This document shows, piece by piece, positions 27,405 through 36,514 of a stretch of DNA of 64,000 nt (position 1 is its first letter; each line of letters opens with the position of its first letter). The position numbers were made by a program, and so were the translations under genes. The notes under the pieces are model-generated. The model ran no database searches. It was not told where the DNA came from and worked only from the letters and a program-made list of their open reading frames with translations. This stretch comes from SUP05 sp964577715 (lineage in GTDB: Bacteria; Pseudomonadota; Gammaproteobacteria; PS1; Pseudothioglobaceae): assembly GCA_964577715.1 (NCBI GenBank), contig CAZOAA010000003.1, forward strand, positions 1 through 64,000, read 5' to 3'.

Positions 27405-29314
27405 TTTTCATTATGCATCAAATCATTGATGCTACTATCTGGTTTATAACCATGAACCGTTTCAATCAGTAATTCACGAACAACTTTAAAATTCTGTTTA
27501 TCAACTGCAGTTTTAAGTTTCTCCAAAATAACTTCTAACTCAGACCAAGGCAGCATCTCCTCTTTAGATCGTAAAATCAACTCATGCTCTGTCTTTAATG
27601 CCTTATCACCGATTAATAACTCCTCATAGAGTTTTTCACCAGGCCTAAGTCCGGTAAATAAAATTTCAATATCGCCATTAGGATTATCATCATCTTTAAT
27701 CTTTAGTCCACTAAGATGAATCATTTTCTTTGCTAAATCTAAAATTTTTACTGGATTACCCATATCCAATAAAAAAACATCTCCGCCTTGACTCATAGCA
27801 CCTGCTTGAATAACTAACTGTGCAGCTTCTGGTATGGTCATAAAATAGCGAATAATCTCTGGATCTGTAACAGTAACTGGCCCTCCATTTTTAATTTGTT
27901 TTTTAAACAAAGGAATAACAGAACCACTAGAGTCCAAAACATTACCAAAACGCACCATTGAAAAATTGGTCGCACCTTCTTTGCCCTTATGTTTTTTCGA
28001 CAGCGCCTGCAGAATCATCTCAGCAAACCGTTTAGTTGCACCCATGGTGTTAGTGGGACGCACAGCTTTATCAGTAGAAATTAACACAAAAGTCTCTACA
28101 TTAGCTAAAGACGCTGCCTCAGCACAAGACAATGTGCCAAAAATATTATTATCCACCCCAGAAAAATTATTAAGTTCAATCATTGGTACATGCTTATACG
28201 CAGCCGCATGATAGATAGTTTGAACACAAAATTTACGACAAACGCGCTCTACAAGACTTGTACTTAATATTGACCCCAAAATAGGAATAATATCAATATT
28301 CAAATTCATTGCTATTAACTCCTGATCAATAGCATAAAGCGAGAACTCGCTTTGTTCAAAGATAACAATTTTTTTCGGTTGTAACTGTGCGATTTGACGG
28401 CATAACTCAGATCCAATCGATCCTCCAGCACCAGTAACCATTACAACTTTATTAGCAATATTAGACTTTATATAATTCCGATTTGGCGGGACAGGATCTC
28501 TGCCTAATAAATCATTAATATCCAAAATATTTAAATCATCAATTTTCAACTTTCCTTGTGCCAAATCAGATACCCCAGGTACACTACGCACCAAAACAGG
28601 ATAAGACTCTAATTGGCTAATAATTTCGTTGCGCTGTATGCGTGAAATAGAAGGAATTGCCAACAAGACCTCTTTAATTTTCATTGATACGATTAACTGC
28701 TCGAGCCTATTCGATGAGTACACTTTCATCCCTATAATATGGTGGTTAGACAATAAAGGATCGTCATCAATAAATGCAATCGGTCTTAACTCTTGACTAT
28801 AGGACAAAGCTGTTGCTAGTTGAATGCCAGCCGATCCAGCGCCATAAACTAATACGTTTTGACGCTTGGAAGATATATTGCTTCTATGTGACTTTTCCTC
28901 ATAAAAATACCAACGGCCAACAATTCTAGACCCGCCAATGAGTAGCATGGCTAATATCCAATTGATTAGTATTACCGAACGAGGCACTCCTTCAATACCA
29001 GATAGCAATACAATAACACCCCAAACTAAAGCATACAACGATACAGCTTGAACAATAGTCCAAAGTGCCTTAAAGCCAATATAACGAACAATTGCCCTGT
29101 ATAAACCAAATCTAGTAAAGATAGGTGCAGCAATTAAAGGTGCAAATAATATTAAATATAGAATATCACCTTGTGGCCAGAACCATTCACCCAAACGCAT
29201 TGAGAATGCACTGATTAATATTACCACTATTAACAATATATCAATAGATAGCATAATCAGTCGTTTGAAAACTCTAGACAAAGAAAGAAACCAATTAATC
29301 AAACTTAGTTGCAT
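27401..29314 (-). CDS. Membrane UDP-GlcNAc 4,6-dehydratase, PglF/WbpM/CapD family
   Basis: 637 residues. N-terminal membrane helices (about 15-130) are followed by two Rossmann domains: a CoA-binding-like one with [12 protein letters not shown] (about 155) and the catalytic dehydratase with [13 protein letters not shown] (about 290). The catalytic region [17 protein letters not shown] contains the Met-Lys replacement typical of the large membrane-bound C6 dehydratases. These enzymes make UDP-4-keto-6-deoxy-GlcNAc, precursor of bacillosamine, QuiNAc or FucNAc. It is next to a phosphoglycosyl transferase and 3 kb from the oligosaccharyltransferase gene, as in Pgl systems. The final sugar is not determined. 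Confidence 0.88.
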   Translation of the reverse strand: MQLSLINWFLSLSRVFKRLIMLSIDILLIVVILISAFSMRLGEWFWPQGDILYLILFAPLIAAPIFTRFGLYRAIVRYIGFKALWTIVQAVSLYALVWGVIVLLSGIEGVPRSVILINWILAMLLIGGSRIVGRWYFYEEKSHRSNISSKRQNVLVYGAGSAGIQLATALSYSQELRPIAFIDDDPLLSNHHIIGMKVYSSNRLEQLIVSMKIKEVLLAIPSISRIQRNEIISQLESYPVLVRSVPGVSDLAQGKLKIDDLNILDINDLLGRDPVPPNRNYIKSNIANKVVMVTGAGGSIGSELCRQIAQLQPKKIVIFEQSEFSLYAIDQELIAMNLNIDIIPILGSILSTSLVERVCRKFCVQTIYHAAAYKHVPMIELNNFSGVDNNIFGTLSCAEAASLANVETFVLISTDKAVRPTNTMGATKRFAEMILQALSKKHKGKEGATNFSMVRFGNVLDSSGSVIPLFKKQIKNGGPVTVTDPEIIRYFMTIPEAAQLVIQAGAMSQGGDVFLLDMGNPVKILDLAKKMIHLSGLKIKDDDNPNGDIEILFTGLRPGEKLYEELLIGDKALKTEHELILRSKEEMLPWSELEVILEKLKTAVDKQNFKVVRELLIETVHGYKPDSSINDLMHNEN

Positions 29315-29341
29315 TTTTAATATTAATTATTATTTTTACAA

Positions 29342-29902
29342 TTAATGAGAAACTCCATCTTTTTTCATAACTCTAAGGAAAGTCAGCCATAATATCTTCA
29401 TATCAAACAAAAAAGATTGTCTTTGCAGATACTCCGCGTCCATTTTAACCTTTTCAGGGATAGGAAGTTCGTCTCTCCCATTAACTTGTGCCCAACCTGT
29501 TAAGCCAGGTAAAATTTTATCAACACCTTGGGTTGATCTTAACTTTACCAAATCATCTTGATTAAATAAAGCTGGTCTAGGTCCAACAAAACTCATATCT
29601 CCCTTTAAAATACTCCACAATTGAGGGAATTCATCCAAACTATATTTTCTTAAAAAATTTCCAATAGGGGTTAAATTGCTTTGAGGATCATTCAACAAAT
29701 GCGTTGCTATTGCAGGCGTATCAACTATCATACTTCTAAACTTTGGCATTTTAAAAATAATATTATTTTTCCCTACTCGATCAGACCAATACAAAACTTC
29801 CCCCGATGATGTTATTTTCACCAAAATTGCAACTAATATCATTGGCAGAAATAGAGCCAAAAATAAAATAGTAGATAACACAATATCAAATAACCTTTTC
29901 AT
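29342..29902 (-). CDS. Monotopic phosphoglycosyl transferase (PglC/WcaJ-type, short form)
   Basis: 186 residues, the compact single-domain form. It transfers a sugar-phosphate from a UDP-sugar to undecaprenyl phosphate, starting lipid-linked glycan assembly on the inner membrane. One N-terminal hydrophobic re-entrant helix (about 5-28) is followed by PKFRSM, the catalytic-type SLDEFPQLWSILKGDMSFVGPRP segment with the Asp-Glu pair, and LPGLTGWAQVNGRD. Its length matches PglC rather than the longer WcaJ/WbaP proteins. Downstream in the same direction (27 bases) is the dehydratase that could supply its substrate. Confidence 0.9.
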   Translation of the reverse strand: MKRLFDIVLSTILFLALFLPMILVAILVKITSSGEVLYWSDRVGKNNIIFKMPKFRSMIVDTPAIATHLLNDPQSNLTPIGNFLRKYSLDEFPQLWSILKGDMSFVGPRPALFNQDDLVKLRSTQGVDKILPGLTGWAQVNGRDELPIPEKVKMDAEYLQRQSFLFDMKILWLTFLRVMKKDGVSH

Positions 29903-29969
29903 TGTTTAAATAATAACCAGCCCTAAGTTTGAATTACAAATGCAGTGCATTATAAATTAATACGTACAG

Positions 29970-29996
29970 TTGAAAAAAACATAACTTTACTATAAT
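29970..29996 (+). promoter_or_regulatory. Promoter of the histidine kinase gene, probably leaderless
   Basis: TTGAAA (29970-29975), 15-base spacer and perfect TATAAT (29991-29996). The hexamer ends 9 bases before the ATG at 30006, so transcription would begin 0-3 bases before the start codon. No ribosome-binding site is present. The 15-base spacer is slightly short. Confidence 0.45.
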
Positions 29997-30005
29997 ATGA
30001 CCTGA

Positions 30006-31178
30006 ATGTCGCTACTAAAAAACCCTAGTATAGCCAAACTCTCATTTACTTTCTTAGTAATTAGTTATTTACTGATCATTATTGGCATTGAGGCTATTAG
30101 CGATAATGAAGTACGTTCCTATATCCTTTCAATTATAGCTGTTATGATTGGCGCCTTTATTGCATGGTACGTAGGTGGACTTAAAGTTGCACAATATACC
30201 TCAATATTCGGCCTAATCACTATTTCTCTATTTACTAGGCAACTATGGTTAGCAGGCGTTATTACCTCACCTCAGCTGTTTCTTGCTAAATCATTTATAC
30301 TGATCTATATTATGATTGCTTCAATGATTTATCTTTTCTATAAGATCAAATCACCCACAGATATCAAGACAATACTTGACCGTAATAAAATGGTAGAAGA
30401 AAAGGAGCGCAATACAAATCTAGAATACATGATTGCAAACAAAAAACTAACCAACGACTTGCTCTCTGAAGCCAACTTAGTAAAAGATGAACTACATATC
30501 ATGGAAGGAAACTGGAGGTCAGCACTACATGACATTGTCAATGACATTTCATCAATAAAAGAAAGAGAAATTTATGAAAAAGTTATTCGTCCATACAATG
30601 ACAACATACTTAAACATCTAAGAGAATTAGAAGAGCGACTCTCTTATGAAATTACCAGCCAGCCAATTGATGAGCTGCATTTCTTTATCAAAGATAAAAT
30701 TCTCAATAACACTAAATTACAAAATACCCCTATCAAGTTTAAAATAGAAGAAAATAAATGGGCAAACTCTAAGCAAAAAATTGCTATTGATAAAAATAAA
30801 CTATGGGATATTATTCGCAACATTATCAACAACTCTATGACAGCAATTGACCTAAAAAGAATTGATAAAATAAAATCCAAAGACAAAAGTCCATTCTCTC
30901 CAGTTATATCTATTTTTTTTGACTTTCAAAATAACCATCCAGTTGTCAAAATTAAAGACAATGGCGGGGGAATAAAAGACAACAAATTAAAAAAACTATA
31001 CAAAGCCCCTGTCCAATCTCAAAAACGAAACAACTTATCTGATGGTCAAGGTACAATGTTGATTAAATTTTTTGCTGAAAAGATGTCCATCAAGCTCATT
31101 GCTTCAAACATTCAAAACCATCAAGGCAGAGGATTGCAAACCTTAATCATTATGCAATCAAAACTCTCACCTAACTAA
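30006..31178 (+). CDS. Membrane sensor histidine kinase, divergent
   Basis: 390 residues. Four hydrophobic segments (about 10-30, 38-57, 65-85, 93-112) form the sensor region with almost no extracytoplasmic domain. A predicted coiled coil (about 120-170) leads to a poorly conserved H-box, NWRSALHDIVNDI, with the candidate phosphoacceptor H175. The ATPase domain is recognisable: N-box RNIINNSMTAID, G1 KDNGGGI, G2 DGQGTML. It is followed after 12 bases by a response regulator and then the oligosaccharyltransferase gene. The signal sensed is unknown; a membrane-embedded stimulus is suggested by the lack of a periplasmic loop. Confidence 0.75.
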   Translation: MSLLKNPSIAKLSFTFLVISYLLIIIGIEAISDNEVRSYILSIIAVMIGAFIAWYVGGLKVAQYTSIFGLITISLFTRQLWLAGVITSPQLFLAKSFILIYIMIASMIYLFYKIKSPTDIKTILDRNKMVEEKERNTNLEYMIANKKLTNDLLSEANLVKDELHIMEGNWRSALHDIVNDISSIKEREIYEKVIRPYNDNILKHLRELEERLSYEITSQPIDELHFFIKDKILNNTKLQNTPIKFKIEENKWANSKQKIAIDKNKLWDIIRNIINNSMTAIDLKRIDKIKSKDKSPFSPVISIFFDFQNNHPVVKIKDNGGGIKDNKLKKLYKAPVQSQKRNNLSDGQGTMLIKFFAEKMSIKLIASNIQNHQGRGLQTLIIMQSKLSPN

Positions 31179-31190
31179 ATTAACCTCCCT

Positions 31191-32102
31191 ATGTCTACTG
31201 CGCCAAATAAACCTATCAAGCCGCTATTAATTTCAGTCGTAGATGACGAGCCAAGAATCCATGACGTGGTAAACAATACACTGATTAACGCTAATATCGC
31301 TGAAAAAATTGATGACTTTTTTGATCCAACTTCTTTTTTAGAGGCGCTATCAGAAAATAAAACAGAACCAGAGCTACTTATACTGGATGTCCATTTTGAA
31401 AATACGGGCCTTACTGGGGTAGATATCATTCCCTTTATTCGAGAAACACACCCATACTTACCCATTATATTGCTTACAGGAATGGAAGGAATAGAGATTG
31501 AACAAGCTCAAGATTTTGAGTGCACCTACTACATCCCTAAGCCAATCGACCCACAGCAGCTAATACGCATGGTGCGCTACTATTTAGGACTGGGAGAGAA
31601 ATGCAGCAAACGATTGGAAACCATTCAAAATACCTTTACTGAATACGATCAACTTATTGATATTCTTGAACAAGAAATCAATACAGAAAAAACCAATCGA
31701 CAAATAGATTCTAAGCAGACGATAAAAAAAGAAAAAAATAAGACTAATAAAAGCACTGAACGCATTCTGGAAATTTTACAAAGCATCATTGAACAGCATG
31801 AAACATTACCCAGTTTCACAAAAGATTTGGCCGATATTTTAGAACAAGATTTCCCCACGGGAAAACGCATTATTGATTCCATAATCACCCTAGACAAAGT
31901 TGGATCCACACCAGGAAGTAAGATTCATAAAGTACAAGGCGCTGAAAATGTATTTAGCTTACGCCTTTCTCACAAAATCAGGTTGTTTTTCTATCAGCCT
32001 GAAAAACACAGTAAACGACGCTTGCTACGCATAGACAAACATCACGACACAAAAGGCATGGACAAATGGTTGAAAAATAACAGGCATTCATACGTCAAAT
32101 AA
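31191..32102 (+). CDS. Response regulator with RelE/ParE-like C-terminal domain
   Basis: 303 residues. Residues 10-135 are a complete receiver domain: acidic pair D18/D19, phosphoacceptor D66 (LLILDVHFE), T96 (LLTGMEG) and K117 (YIPKPID). A charged coiled-coil linker (about 140-200) follows. Residues about 235-290 contain GSKIHKVQGAENVFSLRLS, then HKIRLFFYQ and RRLLRIDKHHD. That is the beta-hairpin pattern of RelE/ParE-family toxins, in which a compound is read as x-YSLRVGdyRviy and the chain ends in I-x-H-x-D. No DNA-binding output is present. The output domain could bind or cut RNA, or serve only as an interaction module. The domain call is by eye. Confidence 0.65.
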   Translation: MSTAPNKPIKPLLISVVDDEPRIHDVVNNTLINANIAEKIDDFFDPTSFLEALSENKTEPELLILDVHFENTGLTGVDIIPFIRETHPYLPIILLTGMEGIEIEQAQDFECTYYIPKPIDPQQLIRMVRYYLGLGEKCSKRLETIQNTFTEYDQLIDILEQEINTEKTNRQIDSKQTIKKEKNKTNKSTERILEILQSIIEQHETLPSFTKDLADILEQDFPTGKRIIDSIITLDKVGSTPGSKIHKVQGAENVFSLRLSHKIRLFFYQPEKHSKRRLLRIDKHHDTKGMDKWLKNNRHSYVK

Positions 32103-32167
32103 TAAGCACTTATTGAATTTACTGATATAATCCTGAAAAACAATAATTTTCACCTTGACTTATACTT

Positions 32168-34390
32168 ATGGATAGCAACTTTTTACAGCGCATAATAAGC
32201 TTCTTAACAAGTGCGCAAGATAGCTTTATGAATAGCACTTTATTGCAACGTATAGACCTATCAGACAAAATTCAAGACAGGCAGCTTTCCCTACGTTGGG
32301 TTGCACTATTCGCACTTATTATTTTTATTTTTAGTGCTGGTATTCGCTACGCTTGGATCTCACACTATAGTGATAACAAAAACTACCAGTGGAACGATGA
32401 AATCCTGCTCACTACTAATGATGCCTACCACTACGCCACCAGTGCAAAACTTGCTGTTGATGGTCAAATTCACAACAACTCACAACTCATTAGCAATTCT
32501 CTATTCGGGGAAAATGGCGCCATCATCGCTAGCGCTTGGCTTACCAGCAAACTCACCTCATTTTCAATGGAGACCATCACTCTGTACCTGCCCATTATCC
32601 TCCCTAGCATTACTGGGATTCTAGTACTACTTATTGGTCACTTATTAGGCTTTAGTGTAATAGGGTTAATTGCTGGGCTAATTACAGTATCTTCTAATAT
32701 TTTCCTAGTACGTACTCGTGCAGGCTACTTTGATACTGATCTTTTAACATTAGTTATACCCTTAGTTTTGATTTATCTCCTACTTAGAATCATAAAAACC
32801 AATAACTTTAAAAATGCATTGGTAGCCTCACTCTTACTCACCACCCAAACATTTTTCTACAACAATGCCCCTCTCTTAAGTGAAGTTATTATTATTACTT
32901 TTATTGTCTATACCGCCCTACTACGTCGAGACAATCTATCGCACTTAGGCTCTATCTTGATTTTACTACCTGCCATGGTTAGTTTTGATTTACCTACCAG
33001 TATTCGCATTGCTCTTATTATTGGTGCTTATTTTTTCGTTACTCAGCATCAAACTGAAAAAGAAAAACTACAAAGATGGGCCTTGCTTGGAATAATTGCA
33101 GTACTACCACTCTCAAACTTAGGTGAAAAAGGCTGGAGCAAAGTTTCATACTTCTTTGATACTGCGGATACAACCAGTAGCGCTGGCAACGTATCATTTG
33201 TTTACACTTCTATCGCTTCAACTGTTGATGAGATTAAAAAAATAAACTGGGATAGAATGATTGAGCTTGTAACCAACTCAGAATTCACCTTTTATCTATC
33301 CATTATAGGGCTTTTAATTTTTCTGTTATTTCGCTTTCAATCTATTCTAATCTGGGGTTTGCTAGCACTTGGTGCCACTGCTTTATTTGCTGGTGAGCGT
33401 TTCACTATCTTTGCAATTGCACCACTTTCGCTTGGTTTTGCATTTCTACTTCAACTAATTGCTAGCAACCTACCTAGCGTCAATATTAACGGTACAATTA
33501 TCAAAAAATCAACTATGCAATATTTAGTGCCAATAGTATTGTCACTACCAACTTTATACCAAAATACTACCTTTGCAACCAACTATAATGCACCGCCCAT
33601 CCTGTTTAATGACGAGGCAATTGTGCTCAATGCAGTAGGGGAAATAACTCAACCACATGACAAAATTATCGCCTGGTGGGATTATGGATACGAAATTCAT
33701 TACTTTGCAGGGAGGCAAACTATCGCCTCTGGCGCTGCTAGTCCACAACAGCTCTTCAACTTGTCGATGATCCTTTCTAACCCAGATAAACAATTAGTAG
33801 CTAATCTGGCACATCTTCTATCTGAAAATGGCACGGATGGCATTGAAGAGAAAATGAAAAATAACCTTAAATCTGGCCAAGCAATCTTTACCGGGTTAAA
33901 CGCTAAAAACGCGAAGTTGGCAAATACTCATTCAAAATATATTTATATGCCGGCGCGTATGATTGATATTTTTCCAACTATCTACTCAATGAGCAACAAA
34001 AACCTGCTAACAGGTGAGAGGTTTCCATACACCATGTATATAGGTAAAAATGCTCATAAAACTGGTCCAAAATGGATAATCGACAACTCTATTGAAATAG
34101 ATATCGAGAGTGGCGCAATGAAAACTCCTCAAGGAAACATAAAAATAGCGCAATACATTGAGGTAGAAGCAGCCAATGGTGCTAAACCAAAAACAAATGT
34201 CAAGTTGTATAAAGATGCTACCAGCAATATCAGCTTAGTATTTCTAAAAGGCTACAATAAAATCCTACTACTTGATGAAAATGCACTTAATTCTGCATTT
34301 ATCAAAATGTTCTTCTTTGAAGAATTTGATCCAAATCTGTTCGAGCTCCGCATCAGGAATAACCATGCAAAGCTCTACCGAGTAAAATAA
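32168..34390 (+). CDS. STT3/PglB-type oligosaccharyltransferase
   Basis: 740 residues. STT3-family enzymes transfer a lipid-linked glycan en bloc to Asn in N-x-S/T sequons outside the membrane. The N-terminal ~450 residues are multi-spanning with the two metal/substrate acidic motifs in the expected loops: NDAYHY (D85) and AGYFDTD (D189, D191). The C-terminal soluble domain begins near 470 and has the diagnostic WWDYGY at 503-508, which in this family binds the sequon hydroxyl residue. The length is close to Campylobacter PglB (about 710). Known PglB proteins are mostly epsilon- and deltaproteobacterial, so a gammaproteobacterial copy suggests transfer. It lies 66 bases after the response regulator. 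Best acceptor candidate: the autotransporter at 36.5-39.8 kb. Confidence 0.88.
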   Translation: MDSNFLQRIISFLTSAQDSFMNSTLLQRIDLSDKIQDRQLSLRWVALFALIIFIFSAGIRYAWISHYSDNKNYQWNDEILLTTNDAYHYATSAKLAVDGQIHNNSQLISNSLFGENGAIIASAWLTSKLTSFSMETITLYLPIILPSITGILVLLIGHLLGFSVIGLIAGLITVSSNIFLVRTRAGYFDTDLLTLVIPLVLIYLLLRIIKTNNFKNALVASLLLTTQTFFYNNAPLLSEVIIITFIVYTALLRRDNLSHLGSILILLPAMVSFDLPTSIRIALIIGAYFFVTQHQTEKEKLQRWALLGIIAVLPLSNLGEKGWSKVSYFFDTADTTSSAGNVSFVYTSIASTVDEIKKINWDRMIELVTNSEFTFYLSIIGLLIFLLFRFQSILIWGLLALGATALFAGERFTIFAIAPLSLGFAFLLQLIASNLPSVNINGTIIKKSTMQYLVPIVLSLPTLYQNTTFATNYNAPPILFNDEAIVLNAVGEITQPHDKIIAWWDYGYEIHYFAGRQTIASGAASPQQLFNLSMILSNPDKQLVANLAHLLSENGTDGIEEKMKNNLKSGQAIFTGLNAKNAKLANTHSKYIYMPARMIDIFPTIYSMSNKNLLTGERFPYTMYIGKNAHKTGPKWIIDNSIEIDIESGAMKTPQGNIKIAQYIEVEAANGAKPKTNVKLYKDATSNISLVFLKGYNKILLLDENALNSAFIKMFFFEEFDPNLFELRIRNNHAKLYRVK

Positions 34391-34429
34391 CAAATTAAAC
34401 TTTAAAATAAAAATAGGAGAAGATAAACC

Positions 34430-35269
34430 ATGCAACAACGCACTTTTTACAGTAATGTAATGGTATTAAATAAAGAGGAGCACAAGGATTTGCGCCTAAC
34501 AGTAGACAATAACTTCTCTAATTTTTCTAATACTAACGCGCTCCCTATTGCCGGCGTTGAATTTACAGAAGCTGCTAGAGAACATCCAATTGCTTTTATT
34601 AACTATCAGAATGAAGGTGTTATTCCGGTTTATATCCTAGGGCTGCGTGACAATGAAAATTTACTACTAAATCCAGATAATAGTTGGAAATACCGATATG
34701 TACCTGCTTTTGTAAGGCGTTACCCATATATTATGACTGAACCCAACGAAGAAGGAAAATCAGCCATTTGTATTGATGCAGATTATGAAGGTATTAACGA
34801 CCCCAAAGGGGATCTAATATTTACTCAAGATAAAAAAGAAATCAAACCAGCACCTCAGTTAGAAGCAATTATGGAAATGCTAGGCGATTTCAATGCACAA
34901 CTTATCAGAACTAGAGAGTTTACAAAACGCTTAGAAGAATATGATCTGCTCAAAGAAATATCGCCACAGATAGATTTACTAGATGGCAGAAGTTTCTCTA
35001 TTGGCGGTATTTATACCATTGATGAGGAAAAACTCTTAAAACTGGAAGATAAAAAAGCATTAACGCTTTATCGCTCTGGAGAAATGGCCTGGATATACAA
35101 CCAAATAGCCTCTATTTCAAACCTTATTCGTTTAGCAGACTATATACCTGCTGATGCAAAATCTACAGGTAAAAAAACAAAAAGCACTAAAAGGGCAAAT
35201 GGCACTAAAAAAGCAACAACGATTAAAAAGAAAAAAGTATCTAAAAAAGACAAAGATACCCTACATTAA
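34430..35269 (+). CDS. SapC-family protein with a lysine-rich tail
   Basis: 279 residues, preceded by AGGAGA. Residues about 15-225 match the SapC family (first described next to surface-layer genes of Campylobacter): FTEAAREHPIAFIN, VIPVYILGLRDNENL, the FVRRYPYIM segment and ICIDADYEGI. The last ~40 residues are a low-complexity basic tail (KKTKSTKRANGTKK and KKKKVSKKDK) resembling histone H1/AlgP-like tails and likely to bind nucleic acid or other anions. No signal peptide is visible. Its position after the oligosaccharyltransferase and near a large surface protein fits a role in surface-protein biogenesis, but the SapC function is not established. Confidence 0.75.
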   Translation: MQQRTFYSNVMVLNKEEHKDLRLTVDNNFSNFSNTNALPIAGVEFTEAAREHPIAFINYQNEGVIPVYILGLRDNENLLLNPDNSWKYRYVPAFVRRYPYIMTEPNEEGKSAICIDADYEGINDPKGDLIFTQDKKEIKPAPQLEAIMEMLGDFNAQLIRTREFTKRLEEYDLLKEISPQIDLLDGRSFSIGGIYTIDEEKLLKLEDKKALTLYRSGEMAWIYNQIASISNLIRLADYIPADAKSTGKKTKSTKRANGTKKATTIKKKKVSKKDKDTLH

Positions 35270-35347
35270 GAAAAGTTCTAAAAAAATATTGGAAATAATG
35301 CAAATTCACTAAAAGCGGCTCGTAAACACGCCCTTGCAAGACTGTTT

Positions 35348-35390
35348 ACAGCTAAACACCCAGTAAAAATGAGTGTAAATTGCTGTTTTT
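35348..35390 (+). terminator. Possible terminator after the SapC-family gene
   Basis: Imperfect hairpin: outer arms ACAGC/GCTGT and inner arms ACACCCA/TGAGTGT around a GTAAAAA loop, with a small internal loop, followed by TTTT. It lies about 80 bases after the sapC stop, in an otherwise featureless AT-rich 301-base gap (35270-35570) between convergent genes. Confidence 0.4.
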
Positions 35391-35570
35391 AAAGAAAAAT
35401 CAGCCTATTTTTTTAAACTTTGTTAGTCGTAAATTAATCCGCTGCAAAAATTTTGGAAATTATTAAAATAAGCTGTTTTTTTTGCCTTAAATAAGTACGC
35501 TAGTTAAATCTCTTGTTTTTTATCCTAAAGAAAGACCTTTGCATAAATAACAATAATCAATGAAAGCTTC

Positions 35571-36410
35571 TTATTTCTTATAAGAGCTTTCCAAAAGCAT
35601 TTCCCATTTTTCTGCCCAATTAGTGTGTGTTGCTCCGCTCACTACTACCACTTTATCAGAAAATGATCTAACTATCTGCTCTGGTACGATTCTGTCATCA
35701 CTTCCTACATAGTGAACCTGTGGTATGGATTCAATCTGTTTAGCCACTATAACAGGATTTATCGAGCCATTCATAGACGTAATCTTATGTATTTTTGCAA
35801 ATAACTTATAATTCAGGTTGCCTGCAACAGTTATCAGTTTTTTAACATCATCTCTTCTTTTAGTAATTATCGCAGCAATGCCGCCTCCTCCTGAATATCC
35901 AATTAATTTTATTGATAACATATTTTCTTTATCTTTAACTATTGATATCACTTGATTAATTGCATCTATCACCTCTTCAGAGCCACGCTTATTGCTCCAA
36001 TACTTTGAATTGCATCCATTGGTGTTTTTTAGCCAAAGATACTGGCAAGGTCGGGCAATATATAAAATATTAGCACTATCATCTAATGATGCCAACTCCA
36101 ACGCAACAGGATGAACTGGTGTAGGATTAGTCGAAAGTTGATTACGACTCACCCAAGCCATACCGTCACCCTCTATATAAACTACTAGCTTTCTATCTTT
36201 ATCCTTACGATTAAATCTCTGATAAGTAGTTAATAGAAAACTGTCTGTTTGTATTTTTTCTTGAGTTAATCCACCAGATATCGCATAACTATCTGCTCGC
36301 TCTTGACGCACTTCAGGTGAGAACTTATTACTACAACCGCCAACAAAAATTAAAATTAGTGCAAAGATTAAATACCATCTTAAACAATCATTAAACCATA
36401 CTTTATTCAT
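35571..36410 (-). CDS. Lipoprotein alpha/beta-hydrolase, unknown substrate
   Basis: 279 residues. The N-terminal signal peptide ends in a lipobox (IFVGGCSN, Cys26), so it should be lipid-anchored. The hydrolase core has a nucleophile elbow GYSGGGG, a possible acid in VGSDDRIVP and a catalytic His in SGATHTNW near the C-terminus. The segment VVYIEGDGMAW precedes the elbow, as in this group of small envelope hydrolases. It lies downstream of the autotransporter but beyond a terminator, so it has a separate message. The substrate (acyl ester, glycan acetate or other) cannot be told. Confidence 0.75.
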   Translation of the reverse strand: MNKVWFNDCLRWYLIFALILIFVGGCSNKFSPEVRQERADSYAISGGLTQEKIQTDSFLLTTYQRFNRKDKDRKLVVYIEGDGMAWVSRNQLSTNPTPVHPVALELASLDDSANILYIARPCQYLWLKNTNGCNSKYWSNKRGSEEVIDAINQVISIVKDKENMLSIKLIGYSGGGGIAAIITKRRDDVKKLITVAGNLNYKLFAKIHKITSMNGSINPVIVAKQIESIPQVHYVGSDDRIVPEQIVRSFSDKVVVVSGATHTNWAEKWEMLLESSYKK

Positions 36411-36440
36411 AACATAATTAATTCACTAAATGTTAAGCAA

Positions 36441-36470
36441 AAAAAACCCACCGTAAAAGGTGGGTTTTTT
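36441..36470 (-). terminator. Strong terminator after the autotransporter gene
   Basis: Perfect 12-bp stem AAAAAACCCACC/GGTGGGTTTTTT with a GTAAAA loop, 45 bases past the autotransporter stop. The A/T arms make it functional on both strands. It isolates the autotransporter transcript from the lipoprotein gene. Confidence 0.88.
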
Positions 36471-36514
36471 GTTTAACTCCACAAAAGTAGAGCTGTGTTA
36501 ATTCTAAATATACT

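Noticed and set aside
35270..35570. tRNA or small RNA gene in the largest gap
   Set aside because: No cloverleaf or conserved tRNA box is visible; only an imperfect terminator-like hairpin was found.
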